64,000 nt of DNA from Candidatus Margulisiibacteriota bacterium. Lineage in GTDB: Bacteria; Margulisbacteria; Riflemargulisbacteria; GWF2-39-127. Shown piece after piece: positions 55,059 to 63,422 of the stretch; positions within the stretch are counted from its first letter, which is position 1, and each line of letters starts with the position of its first letter. A program made the position numbers and the translations under genes. The DNA lies in NCBI GenBank assembly GCA_003242895.1, contig QKMY01000045.1, positions 186,001 to 250,000 of the forward strand, written 5' to 3'. The notes below the pieces were generated by a model. It did not search any database. It was not told the DNA's origin and saw nothing but the letters and a program-made list of their open reading frames with translations.

Positions 55059-55086
55059 TTTACAAACTAGCCAAAACAGATATAAT
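55059..55086 (+). promoter_or_regulatory. Promoter of tRNA-Lys
   Basis: TTTACA (55059-55064), a 16-base spacer and a perfect TATAAT (55081-55086), about 20 bases before the tRNA. Confidence 0.75.
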
Positions 55087-55105
55087 AATAAAGCATAACG
55101 CAAGG

Positions 55106-55181
55106 GCGCCGTTAGCTCAGTTGGTAGAGCAATTGACTCTTAATCAATGGGTCGTAAGTTCGATCCTTACACGGCGCACCA
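55106..55181 (+). tRNA. tRNA-Lys (anticodon CTT)
   Basis: A full cloverleaf: acceptor GCGCCGT/ACGGCGC, D-arm with AGCTCAGTTGGTAGAGC, anticodon stem ATTGA/TCAAT with loop CTCTTAA giving CTT, T-arm with TTCGATC, and the encoded CCA end (55179-55181). It decodes AAG. Confidence 0.97.
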
Positions 55182-55320
55182 CTTTTTCCTCTTCATCATG
55201 CGAAAATAAAGCCACTTCTGAGTCGATTTCCTTCCAGACACTCAGAAAATGATGGTTAATGTTCGTGTTTTTCGATATTGCTTTTACTATTCAGCGAACA
55301 GTATTATAATGGGTTCTTAT

Positions 55321-56412
55321 ATGAAACCTGAAAATTTAGCTATCTGCGTTGATCGATATCTGCCAAATTCTGAGACATTCATCTTTGACAGGATTCGTTC
55401 GTTTAAGCACTTTAATCCTGTGGTCATTTGCAGAAAAGATGATTACGCCGCTCAATTTCAATGGCCTTATATTTTTTCCTATCTACGTAGAAAAAATAAA
55501 TACAATACATACAAGAAATATGTCACTAGTCTTATTCAAGAGAACAGAATATCGTTACTCCAGGTACATCATTCAGTAAATGCCTTTCCGCTAATCCGTG
55601 TCGCAAAGAAAACAAGAGTACCGCTTATTACCTTTTTTCATGGTACGGATATATATTTTTTCAGAGGCATCTTTTTCAGATTACGGTTAAAGAACCTGTT
55701 TCATCAGGGAGATTATTTTGTCGTTAATTCTGATGATATGAAAAAGAATATAATCAAGATGGGTTGCAATCCAAGTAAGATATTTACGAATACCGCCGGC
55801 ATTGACAGCAATAAATTTATACCAAAGGATTGGTCAGCCTCGATAAGTGCTACGTTCCGGATGGTTATGGTTGGCCGTTTCATTGAAGTAAAAGGGTTGC
55901 TATATGGAATAAAAGCTTTTAAAATATTTTTTGATAAACATAAAACAGGATCCCTTACAATAATAGGTGATGGGGAACTCCGAAAAGAATATGAAAAAGA
56001 AGCGGAGGGTTATCCGATTGTGTTTATGGGAATGCAGCCTCATCAGATAGTCGCAGAAGAAATCAGGAAATCGGACCTCGTCTTAATCCCAAGTGTTTTC
56101 ACAAAAAAGGGAATTCCTGATAGCTGCAACAATGTAGTAAAAGAAGCAATGGCTTGCGCGGTCCCTGTTATTGCGTCCAGAATTGCAGCAATCCCGGAAA
56201 TGGTAGTAAATAAGGAAACAGGACTTCTCTTTGAAGAGAAAAACCATACGGAACTAGCTCTGCATATAGAATTCTTTTTTAAGAATCAGCCTAAGTTATC
56301 AGAATTTGGAAAAAAAAGCTACGAGAGATTTATAAAGAATTATACCCTTGATGCCCAGATGAAAAGGCTTGAGGAATTGTACGTTAAGATTATTAGGCAG
56401 TATAGAATATAA
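55321..56412 (+). CDS. Glycosyltransferase family 4 protein
   Basis: About 363 residues with a GT-B fold. The N-terminal half holds the acceptor domain (LAICVDRYLPNSETFIFDRI, VHHSVNAFPLI, TFFHGTDIYFF). The C-terminal half shows FRMVMVGRFIEVKGLLYGI, LTIIGDGELRKEYE, SDLVLIPS and the donor-binding E-x7-E-type region NNVVKEAMACAVPVIASRI. It should transfer a sugar from an NDP-sugar or similar donor in envelope or exopolysaccharide synthesis. ATG 55321 matches the usual first strand; the frame is open upstream to 55249. A TATAAT just upstream suggests a nearby promoter. It is the only plus-strand gene in this cluster. Confidence 0.85.
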   Translation: MKPENLAICVDRYLPNSETFIFDRIRSFKHFNPVVICRKDDYAAQFQWPYIFSYLRRKNKYNTYKKYVTSLIQENRISLLQVHHSVNAFPLIRVAKKTRVPLITFFHGTDIYFFRGIFFRLRLKNLFHQGDYFVVNSDDMKKNIIKMGCNPSKIFTNTAGIDSNKFIPKDWSASISATFRMVMVGRFIEVKGLLYGIKAFKIFFDKHKTGSLTIIGDGELRKEYEKEAEGYPIVFMGMQPHQIVAEEIRKSDLVLIPSVFTKKGIPDSCNNVVKEAMACAVPVIASRIAAIPEMVVNKETGLLFEEKNHTELALHIEFFFKNQPKLSEFGKKSYERFIKNYTLDAQMKRLEELYVKIIRQYRI

Positions 56413-56489
56413 TAGCATCTCTGGTTTTGTTTATTCTAAGTAGCCCACCGAATCTACCCGAACCCCTTTTCTCACTACAAATTCTGCTA

Positions 56490-56663
56490 TTAAACAGGGA
56501 ATCTATGGATAGCAAGTTGATATGCCCATTTAAAAGGAGCATGTGCGCTAAGGTGATGAAGGGGATCAATGTCTATGCCTAGCCGGCACTTAACCCAATA
56601 AAATGCCAGGGCCATCGATAGAAAAACAAAAAAAGATAAAATAGCTCTCAAAATTAATTTCAT
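56490..56663 (-). CDS. Possible small membrane or secreted protein, 57 residues
   Basis: ATG 56663 to TAA 56490, in the gap between the two glycosyltransferase genes. The N-terminus MKLILRAILSFFVFLSMALA is a convincing signal peptide or membrane helix, followed by a His-, Ala- and aromatic-rich tail (DPLHHLSAHAPFKWAYQL). A TATATAAT-like box lies upstream, but there is no ribosome binding site. I do not recognise a family. Confidence 0.4.
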   Translation of the reverse strand: MKLILRAILSFFVFLSMALAFYWVKCRLGIDIDPLHHLSAHAPFKWAYQLAIHRFPV

Positions 56664-56848
56664 ATTTGAGATTATATAGGGATTGTGATTATTTTAAAAG
56701 ATAATTATTAGCCTTCGAATAATACAGAATAGACAAGGTAATTTACTTGCAATTATAAAGGATTATAAAAAAACAAGTATCCCGCTCACACGTATCATAA
56801 CGAATATTGGAAATAATAAAACCCGGGATACAAAAAAAAAGCGCTCGA

Positions 56849-58102
56849 TTAATTTCGGCGAAGGGCTTGTTTACTTATTACCTCTTCGTACACCCGAAGA
56901 AGTTCCTCGCAAACAACAGACCAGTCAAAATTAGCAGATACTTTTTTGTAGCCATTTCGGGCAAGGAAATTTGCAAATTCCTGGTCGTCGATAAGCTGTT
57001 GTATTTTATCCAGAAAATCTTCTTGAACCTGGGGATCAAAATGCAAGCAATCTCCTGTATCTTCGGTAAACCCAAGAATACCACCAATGCCTGAGGTAAC
57101 AACCGGTTTGCCGGCTGCCCACGCTTCCAGGATAACAATTCCAAACGGTTCATGCAATGTTGGAAGTACAAAATAGTTGCAAGCATGATACGCACTCCTC
57201 AACATATGATCATTCGAAGTAAATCCGGGAATTACCAGCACGTTAGCTTCCAAGTGAAGCTTGGTAATCCTATTTTTTATCTCCTCATAATAATCCTCTA
57301 CCGAAACTGATCCTATAAGTACAAGCTTAGCCGTAGGATTCTTTTTTATTATTTCTGCCATAGCATTAATAAGAAACAATTGGTTCTTTTGAAAATCTAT
57401 ACGAGAAACGCATAACAAAAGTTTTTCTTCCTGCCGGATGTTATACGCATTACGAAAAGCTTCGCCGGAGCCTTCTTTGAAATAGTTCACGTCAACGCCA
57501 TTCGGCAAATAGACAACCCGCTTTTTTGGGTAGGCTATTTGTGCAGAACGATATTCATCAATGCCAACACAGATAATCGCATCGGCATCTTTCATGACTT
57601 TATTAGAACCCAGCAGCCATCCGAAAATACGACCCCATTCCAATTTCCCCTGATAGGGTTTCTGCATCATTTGATACTGTTCCTGCGGCACATTGAACAG
57701 ACCGCCATGCAGGGTTACAACGAACGGGATACCTTTGAGCTTCGCAACGAACCTCCCAATAGCACCTATACGTTTGGGCACATGGCTATGGATGAGAACT
57801 ACATTCTTCTCCCTTAGTAATGCCCAGAGCATGGAAAGAGAAAGAAGATTTCCACCTTTTCTGAGTAAAGCTGCTTTACTTTCCTCCGACAGCCCAAACC
57901 ATGGAAGCGAGAAGCTGAATCGATATATTTTTATTCCCTCAATGCTTTCTTCAGCCTGGTCGGATAAAGCTTTGGTCGTAAAAATCTTGACTTGGTAACC
58001 GGATTTGAGGAGCTCCTTGGCGCTGTTGATAATAACGGTTTCGGTTCCACCCCAGCGTGTCTTATTGAAAACCCTGCAGATATAAATAATCGTACCGTTC
58101 AT
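56849..58102 (-). CDS. Glycosyltransferase family 4 protein
   Basis: About 417 residues, GT-B fold. The N-terminus has IIYICRVFNKTRWGGTETVI, with the glycine-rich acceptor loop, and IHSHVPKRIGAIGRF. The donor domain shows LLLCVSRIDFQKNQLFLI, KLVLIGSVS, NVLVIPGFT and the catalytic region TLHEPFGIVILEAWAAGKPVV with both Glu residues of E-x7-E. ATG 58102 starts two bases after the methyltransferase stop; a GTG at 58114 overlaps it. Together with the methyltransferase it looks like part of a polysaccharide or glycolipid pathway. Confidence 0.9.
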   Translation of the reverse strand: MNGTIIYICRVFNKTRWGGTETVIINSAKELLKSGYQVKIFTTKALSDQAEESIEGIKIYRFSFSLPWFGLSEESKAALLRKGGNLLSLSMLWALLREKNVVLIHSHVPKRIGAIGRFVAKLKGIPFVVTLHGGLFNVPQEQYQMMQKPYQGKLEWGRIFGWLLGSNKVMKDADAIICVGIDEYRSAQIAYPKKRVVYLPNGVDVNYFKEGSGEAFRNAYNIRQEEKLLLCVSRIDFQKNQLFLINAMAEIIKKNPTAKLVLIGSVSVEDYYEEIKNRITKLHLEANVLVIPGFTSNDHMLRSAYHACNYFVLPTLHEPFGIVILEAWAAGKPVVTSGIGGILGFTEDTGDCLHFDPQVQEDFLDKIQQLIDDQEFANFLARNGYKKVSANFDWSVVCEELLRVYEEVISKQALRRN

Positions 58103-58103
58103 A

Positions 58104-58802
58104 TTACGCGCCACTGCTTATGCCGATTAAAGATTTTGTCAGGAACAGTACTTTTTCTTTTTTTATGGACAGTTTAGGAAATAATTCTTGAAAAAGACGA
58201 TAATCGAGAAGCTCGATGCAATCAACCTTCGCAACAGCTTCATCGATATTCAAGGCCCTGTTAAAATGTCCTAGGCCGAAAGTCAAACATAATGCTATTC
58301 GTACCGGCCGGGGCAACCAGTGAAAAAAGGGAGTCATAAAATGCGGTTCTATTGGAAACCAGAAAAATGGGGTCTGGATATAGGTTATAGGTGCCAATCG
58401 GAGGATCTCCTGAGCAAACTTTCTCATTTGCTTCCAGTCGCCTACATGCTCAATCACGGAATTGGAGTGTGCGATATCAAAGGAGTTGTTATCAAACCCG
58501 GACAGGTTACACCCATCCCCGTCAACAAAGGTAAAATGGTTATCATCTGCCGAACAATTGCTACCGGCTAAGTTGACTACAGTTATTTTTATGTTGTAGC
58601 TATCTAGTTTTTCTTTTGGGAGAATATTCCAGAAGGTCTTCGTACCCCCGATGTCTATGATGGCTACGCTCCCATTCTTCGCATACACGGTTTCTATCAA
58701 AGGTAATAGGTGCTGCATTCGGGAGGTCCTTAGTTTGGACCCGAGCGAGCTCGCAGCCTTATAGTCAGTCAACGCATGTGCTAAAGTTTTTGTTAATCCC
58801 AT
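58104..58802 (-). CDS. SAM-dependent methyltransferase, class I
   Basis: A 232-residue Rossmann-fold methyltransferase. SAM motif I is IIDIGGTKTFWNIL (GxG less perfect than usual), motif II has ITVVNLAGSN, and motif IV reads FDIAHSNSVIEHVGDW, as in type-11 methyltransferases. The later part YIQTPFFWFPIEPHFMTPFF is common in envelope-sugar methyltransferases. It is coupled to the following glycosyltransferase. The substrate is unknown. It starts at ATG 58802, with only a weak ribosome binding site. Confidence 0.8.
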   Translation of the reverse strand: MGLTKTLAHALTDYKAASSLGSKLRTSRMQHLLPLIETVYAKNGSVAIIDIGGTKTFWNILPKEKLDSYNIKITVVNLAGSNCSADDNHFTFVDGDGCNLSGFDNNSFDIAHSNSVIEHVGDWKQMRKFAQEILRLAPITYIQTPFFWFPIEPHFMTPFFHWLPRPVRIALCLTFGLGHFNRALNIDEAVAKVDCIELLDYRLFQELFPKLSIKKEKVLFLTKSLIGISSGA

Positions 58803-59097
58803 AGTGATCCTTTTAAAAAATTGATATTTTTATAATCTAAGAGATATCAAAGTATCTATTAATCCGGATATTCTGGCCCGTTTAAAAAAATTCTCTATTT
58901 TTAAATTAACATACCATAAACTTTTTGCCAAATTAATTAATATACTCAAATGAAAAAAAATATGATACAATCATTTCGAATGTTGATTAAAAGGCTAGCA
59001 ACTCAGCCTGAATATCAAACGTCGAGCATGGTCTCCGATAGATTTTATCACAATCGTGACATTAATACTCTATCAGGAACGTCGCTCAAACCAGAGT

Positions 59098-59182
59098 GCG
59101 CGCGTGGCGGAATTGGCAGACGCACTAGACTTAGGATCTAGCGCCGCAAGGTGTGTGGGTTCAAGTCCCTCCGCGCGCACCA
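59098..59182 (+). tRNA. tRNA-Leu (anticodon TAG)
   Basis: Class II tRNA with a long variable arm. Acceptor GCGCGCG/CGCGCGC, D-arm GCGGAATTGGCAGACGC, anticodon stem CTAGA/TCTAG with loop CTTAGGA giving TAG, variable arm around GCCGCAAGGTGT, T-loop TTCAAGT and encoded CCA. It decodes CTA. One T-stem pair looks mismatched. Confidence 0.95.
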
Positions 59183-59183
59183 T

Positions 59184-59396
59184 TTAACCTACGATATCTA
59201 GTAACGATTTTTGGGTTTCTTCTTCTACCTGAATAATTTTAATATTCGCAGCAGCACTTCCTTTTGCCTGTATTGTGTCGACTATTTCCCGTTCAAGATT
59301 TACACCTTTATCGAATCCAGCGCGGCTTACATTCTGTGCACTCACAGCCATCCGATTAGCAGCCTCGTTAAGACCATTTATACTTGAGTCCATCAT
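59184..59396 (-). CDS. Mini flagellar-rod-like protein
   Basis: A 70-residue protein starting at ATG 59396 (or 59393) with AAAAGGAGG at ideal distance. The N-terminal half SINGLNEAANRMAVSAQNVS resembles the opening of flagellar rod and hook proteins (L-x-x-A-x-x-R-x-x-x-x-x-x-N-x-A/S). The C-terminal half NLEREIVDTIQAKGSAAANI and EEETQKSLLDIVG resembles their C-terminal motif (E-x-V-x-x-I-x-A-Q-x-x-x-x-A-N-x-K-x-I-x-x-x-x-E). The whole middle domain of FlgB, FlgC or FlgG is missing, so the protein is just the two helices of the D0 coiled coil. It could be a decoy, a minimal axial protein or a remnant. It sits three bases after the tRNA-Leu 3' end, on the opposite strand. Confidence 0.65.
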   Translation of the reverse strand: MMDSSINGLNEAANRMAVSAQNVSRAGFDKGVNLEREIVDTIQAKGSAAANIKIIQVEEETQKSLLDIVG

Positions 59397-59514
59397 AAAT
59401 TCCTCCTTTTTAAAGTAAATTCTTAAAAATCCAGTGCTCTCAAACATTTAATTGGCTATCCACTACCTTCGATTTAAGCACAGATCTGATTTCATTTATT
59501 ATCGGTAGGAACAT

Positions 59515-59569
59515 CCAGATAATTCTTTTCAAATTACTACTTTTTTCTCCGTCAAAAGAAATTATCTGG
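59515..59569. repeat. Long imperfect inverted repeat
   Basis: CCAGATAATTCTTTT (59515-59529) pairs with AAAAGAAATTATCTGG (59554-59569) with a single bulge and a 24-base loop. It lies between the nitrilase stop and the mini rod-like gene. It lacks a T-tract on either strand; it may be an RNA processing hairpin or small repeat element. Confidence 0.6.
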
Positions 59570-59624
59570 GATTAATTGAACATTGAATGCCCTATAGGCA
59601 AGATAGTTACCTTAAATCGAGGAG

Positions 59625-60395
59625 CTAAGAGATGACACAGGGAATTTTTTCCCTAACGATACGGACTTCTTTAAGATCAATAGCGGTTAACGTGAACCCT
59701 GTCCTTTCTTCGCTGTTTGAAATGATCTCGCCCCAAGGATCAATCACTACCGATTGCCCAAAGAAATCATACCCCCCGCACTGCCCGACACAGTTCGTCG
59801 CTACAAAAAAGAGCTGGTTCTCTATAGCCCTGGCTTTTGTAAGGGTCAACCAATGATTGAGCCTCGGGACCGGGAATTGAGCCGGTAGAAAAATGAGTTG
59901 CGCACCTTCCCGTTGCATTAATCGAAACATCTCAGGAAAACGTAGATCAAAACAGATCGCCAGACCAATCCTGCAATGCTGTGTTTCAAAAGTATACACA
60001 TTCTCTCCAGGGGTGAATATTTTGAGCTCATCCATTAAGGGAAACAAATTAATTTTGCTGTATTGTCCGATAATCGTTCCCGAATCGTTAATAACAAAGG
60101 ACGTATTGAAAAGGTTATGTTCTCTGAGCCGGGGAAGAGACCCGCTGATGATGTAACTCTTATAATACTGTGCAAGTTGGCTGAATTTCCCTAATATATA
60201 AGAAGTACTTTCTATATTTGCGATGATCTGGTTCTTCGAAATAAAGCCGGTGCTCCACATTTCCGGCAGAACAAGAAAATCAACATGCCTTGAGGCTAGC
60301 GCTTTTTCGGCCAGACCCAGTGCAGTATCGATATTAAGCCGGATATCGCTATAACTGATGGGAAATTGCAGTTGGGCAACTATTATCTTACTCAT
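59625..60395 (-). CDS. Carbon-nitrogen hydrolase (nitrilase superfamily)
   Basis: A 256-residue nitrilase-fold enzyme. The catalytic triad is visible: Glu in FLVLPEMWSTGF, Lys in YSKINLFPLMDE and Cys in LAICFDLRFPEMFRL. IIVAQLQFPISYSDIRLNID is the usual start and VDPWGEII the late strand. The EMWSTGF type matches omega-amidase (YafV/Nit2-like) enzymes, so deaminated glutamine analogues are plausible substrates. ATG 60395 is chosen because AAAGG lies eight bases upstream; the frame is open far into the glycosylase gene. It overlaps that gene by 4 bases (ATGA). Confidence 0.9.
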   Translation of the reverse strand: MSKIIVAQLQFPISYSDIRLNIDTALGLAEKALASRHVDFLVLPEMWSTGFISKNQIIANIESTSYILGKFSQLAQYYKSYIISGSLPRLREHNLFNTSFVINDSGTIIGQYSKINLFPLMDELKIFTPGENVYTFETQHCRIGLAICFDLRFPEMFRLMQREGAQLIFLPAQFPVPRLNHWLTLTKARAIENQLFFVATNCVGQCGGYDFFGQSVVIDPWGEIISNSEERTGFTLTAIDLKEVRIVREKIPCVIS

Positions 60396-61069
60396 AGTAA
60401 AGACCTTTCTTCTATCACCGTTTTGATAGCTTTCATGTCTTGCCAGGTAAGCCATTTCGGGCCTCCAACTTCTCGACTGGCATTGCGCAAAAGATATGAA
60501 GGGTGAAAAACCGGCATGATTGCAAGCTCTTCTTGCATATAAGGTACTTTTTGAAAAAACCATTGCCCTCGTGCCTTGGTAATTGAAATCGTCTTATCGA
60601 GTACAGCTTTTAGAGCAGGAGAACCCACGAGAATAATTATTTTTGGCTTCAGCACAAGTAGTTGATTTACTAGATATGTCCGACACGCAAGCACTTCTTT
60701 TTCTTCGGGATTTCGATTCTGGGGCGGACGGCATTTAACAATATTAGTGATATAGATATCTTCCCGCCTAATACCAACAGAGAGCAAAATGCTGGTTAAC
60801 AATTGGCCTGCCCTTCCGACAAAAGGCACGCCCTGAATATCTTCCTGCTGACCAGGACCTTCTCCGATTAACATTAAATTGCTCGGGCTGGGACCAGCCC
60901 CCGGAACAAGGTTTGTCCTGCTCTTATGCAACGGACATTGTACGCAAAAATCCAGGTAATCGATTAATTCATCATAGGTTGTAACTCTTCGCTGCGGATA
61001 CTCCGCTTTTAGAGTTAAGGGGTTAGCGCCTCGCTCTTCGGTACTCCATACTTCCTCAAAAAAATTCAT
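60392..61069 (-). CDS. Uracil-DNA glycosylase, family 4 type
   Basis: Removes uracil from DNA. It has 225 residues. Iron-sulfur ligands: CVQCPLHKSR near the N-terminus and VKCRPPQNRNPEEKE plus C in LACRTYL. Catalytic motif 1 is GEGPGQQEDIQGVPFVGRAG and the C-terminal motif is HPSYLLRN. These match the thermophile-type family 4 enzymes, which many mesophiles also carry. It overlaps the thymidylate-kinase-like gene upstream by 4 bases and the nitrilase downstream by 4, forming a tight operon. Confidence 0.95.
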   Translation of the reverse strand: MNFFEEVWSTEERGANPLTLKAEYPQRRVTTYDELIDYLDFCVQCPLHKSRTNLVPGAGPSPSNLMLIGEGPGQQEDIQGVPFVGRAGQLLTSILLSVGIRREDIYITNIVKCRPPQNRNPEEKEVLACRTYLVNQLLVLKPKIIILVGSPALKAVLDKTISITKARGQWFFQKVPYMQEELAIMPVFHPSYLLRNASREVGGPKWLTWQDMKAIKTVIEERSLL

Positions 61070-61710
61070 GGCAGGACCCCCTTTACGACTTTTCGGATCA
61101 ACTGTTGTTGCTGCTGCACCGGGTCAAAGGAGTTTATCGTGATAAACTTAAAATCGGCATGCAACAGCTCGAACTGTCCGGTTAGTTGCGACTGGAACAT
61201 GGTAAAACTTTTCTCTAGCTGAGGTGAAAACCCAATATCCATACCGGCGTCATAGAAATCTACGTTACTGATACTCCCTAGGTTCTCTAGCGATCTCTCC
61301 GGTGTCGTCTTGAAATAAAAGGTTATGTCAGGTAACATCGCAAAGTCATAAAGTTGCCTTACCCAGTAATGTTCGCTGCCCCTGACAACATCTCTGGCAA
61401 ATGAAGTTAAAATATATTTATTAATAAGAACGATAAACCCGGCCTGAAGTGCAGGAATAATATTCTTAGCGAGAATATCAGAGGTATCGGCAGCGTGAAT
61501 AAGACTATAGGTAATCGGGCTGAGCGAACGGTTATTTTTGGCATTTTGAATCGTTTGGGCAATAAGCTTGGAATTTTTGCGTTTCGTTTGAACCGCACCA
61601 TAGCCTTCAACTTGAAGCCAGTCCATCAACAAGTTGATCTGTACGCCTTTACCAGAGCCATCTACACCTTCAAAGGCAATAAGTTTTCCCGGGTAGGTAT
61701 TTTTTCGCAT
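61066..61710 (-). CDS. Thymidylate-kinase-like protein with degenerate active site
   Basis: A 214-residue paralogue of the gene directly upstream. The two proteins align throughout: PGKLIAFEGVDGSGK here and AGKLIVVEGIDGSGK there, SLIHAAD and SLLHATD, ILTSFARDVVRG and AYTAFARDIARN, YDAGMDIG and YESGMDMK. But in this copy the Walker A ends G-K-G instead of G-K-S/T, and the catalytic D-R-Y is N-K-Y (VLINKYILTSFARD). It therefore probably cannot phosphorylate dTMP normally. It may act as a regulatory partner or heterodimer subunit. ATG 61710 is inside the end of the upstream gene (49-base overlap). Confidence 0.75.
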   Translation of the reverse strand: MRKNTYPGKLIAFEGVDGSGKGVQINLLMDWLQVEGYGAVQTKRKNSKLIAQTIQNAKNNRSLSPITYSLIHAADTSDILAKNIIPALQAGFIVLINKYILTSFARDVVRGSEHYWVRQLYDFAMLPDITFYFKTTPERSLENLGSISNVDFYDAGMDIGFSPQLEKSFTMFQSQLTGQFELLHADFKFITINSFDPVQQQQQLIRKVVKGVLP

Positions 61711-62450
61711 GCTTTAGCTTTCTTTTTTAAAATTAACATGACATCTTCTCTCAAAAGCTTTTGTTGCTCATGTATCGGTAAGGTAGCATTGATCGGTATA
61801 AAACTAAACTCTTTCACCATTTTCTCGTATTCTGACAGCACCTTGGACTGGAACAAAACAAAACTTTCCAGCGGGTCCTTCGACAGCTTCATGTCCATTC
61901 CTGATTCATAATACTTAGGTGTTCTGGTAAGCGAGATCCGGTCAAGTGCCAATTTAACTGGAACTTTAAAGTAAAAAACCGCATCCGGCTTGATACTGAA
62001 AGAATAACCATTACGCACCCATCGCGAATTACAATTCCTGGCGATATCCCTGGCAAATGCTGTATATGCATATCTATCGGCAAGAACAATCAATCCGGCC
62101 TTTAGCGCAGGAATTATCGTGCCTTCCAGCCTATCGGCGAAATCGGTTGCATGCAATAAGCTGAAAGTTTCAGGCCCAAGTTGCTCTTTTTTCTTGCCTT
62201 TTTTAATAACTTTGGAAACTAGTTTCGAAGAATTCCATTCGGTCAAAATAACCGGATAGCTTTTTGATTTTAGAAAGTTATATAGTATCTTAAGTTGCGT
62301 AGATTTTCCGGAGCCATCAATACCCTCAACAACGATCAGTTTACCTGCATAGGGATGTTCTTGCATGAAACGCGGCAGCTTCTGATCAGGCTTAGCATTC
62401 GCTAATTTTTTTGACTCATATACAGAGCTTTCAGAAAATAGTTTAACCAT
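61662..62450 (-). CDS. Thymidylate-kinase-like protein, intact motifs
   Basis: About 262 residues. Walker A EGIDGSGKSTQ, the D-R-Y motif in VLADRYAYTAFARD and the length of the core fit the thymidylate kinase superfamily. The N-terminus is about 40 residues longer than usual (Lys- and Pro-rich, MQEHPYAGKLI before the first strand) and the C-terminus is basic. The FARD-type loop differs from classic Tmk (DRYxxSxxAYQ), so the substrate could differ. ATG 62450 is chosen over upstream ATGs because AGAG lies at a sensible distance. It begins an operon tmk-like / tmk-like / uracil-DNA glycosylase / nitrilase, grouping nucleotide and repair functions. Confidence 0.8.
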   Translation of the reverse strand: MVKLFSESSVYESKKLANAKPDQKLPRFMQEHPYAGKLIVVEGIDGSGKSTQLKILYNFLKSKSYPVILTEWNSSKLVSKVIKKGKKKEQLGPETFSLLHATDFADRLEGTIIPALKAGLIVLADRYAYTAFARDIARNCNSRWVRNGYSFSIKPDAVFYFKVPVKLALDRISLTRTPKYYESGMDMKLSKDPLESFVLFQSKVLSEYEKMVKEFSFIPINATLPIHEQQKLLREDVMLILKKKAKACEKIPTRENLLPLKV

Positions 62451-62698
62451 ATTCATTCTCTTATTAAAGTTTCTAGTTAAGAAATAGTAGCACATGCAGC
62501 CTTAAGTATCAACGCTGTCAGCCAAGGCACCCGAATACTAACTATTTACTCCTTGGGACTTTCTATGCCTTTACTTTTTTCATAAACTAATTTACAATTT
62601 TACTGTATGCTGAAAATATGGTTCCAAGCTCAGAAGAATTGTTGACAAAGAATCATACCATTACAATTAATTATAGCGTTTATAGAGGTTAATTATCG

Positions 62699-63406
62699 AT
62701 GGGTATTCATGAAGCACAGGAAGCACTCTTCACTGTGCATTTTTTAGGAATGACCTTAGCAATTATAAAGCCTGTTTTATTAATGTGGTTCATTTCAGCT
62801 TTTATAATTGTTTTTTTCTTTTTAGCCCTTAAGATCAAAAGAGCCCGAACTATTGTAGAAATGCTCATAGCTTTCTGCCAGGACCAATTTCTGTCATCGT
62901 TCCCACATTACACTCGTTTCTGGCTGGTCTTCTTCTTGTCTCTGTTCCTTTTTGTAGCTACCAATAACCTCGTCGGCTCGATACCCCTGCTGGAATCGCC
63001 CAGCGGCAATCTTAACTTTACCGCGAGCCTTGCACTCGGCGTATTTTTTCTATCCGTTCTTATCGGGATTAAGATTCATGGCAGGAAGTACCTAAAACAA
63101 TTCGTTCCAAACGGCGTCCCCAAATTATTGATACCACTGATGGCACCAATAGAAATTGTTACTTATTTATTTCGCCCGCTATCTTTAGCTCTCCGGCTAT
63201 TTGCCAACATGTTTGCCGGACACATGATAATCGTCGTGTTCTTTACACTTCTTTCGATGGTGCCGATATTTGTAGGCAAGTTTGTACCGCTGGTACTCAT
63301 CGTAGGAATTAAACTTTTTGAATTATTTGTTTGTTTAATACAAGCATTTATTTTTACCTATTTATCTGCATCGTATATTTCTGATGCTATGAAAATAGAA
63401 CATTAA
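62699..63406 (+). CDS. atpB: ATP synthase subunit a
   Basis: Membrane stator subunit of F0 that forms the ion half-channels. At 235 residues it is normal. The essential Arg is in LSLALRLFANMFAGHM. Other markers: FATNNLVGSIP-like loop (VATNNLVGSIPL) and FELFVCLIQAFIFTYLSASY at the C-terminus. GAGG lies ten bases before ATG 62699. A perfect TTGACA (62642-62647) upstream is likely the -35, but its -10 is unclear (TACAAT at a 14-base spacing). No atpI precedes it. Confidence 0.98.
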   Translation: MGIHEAQEALFTVHFLGMTLAIIKPVLLMWFISAFIIVFFFLALKIKRARTIVEMLIAFCQDQFLSSFPHYTRFWLVFFLSLFLFVATNNLVGSIPLLESPSGNLNFTASLALGVFFLSVLIGIKIHGRKYLKQFVPNGVPKLLIPLMAPIEIVTYLFRPLSLALRLFANMFAGHMIIVVFFTLLSMVPIFVGKFVPLVLIVGIKLFELFVCLIQAFIFTYLSASYISDAMKIEH

Positions 63407-63422
63407 GGAAGGAGGAAAAAGA

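Noticed and set aside
55040-55252. Frame of 70 codons across tRNA-Lys
   Set aside because: It is explained by the tRNA gene; translation through a tRNA is an artefact.
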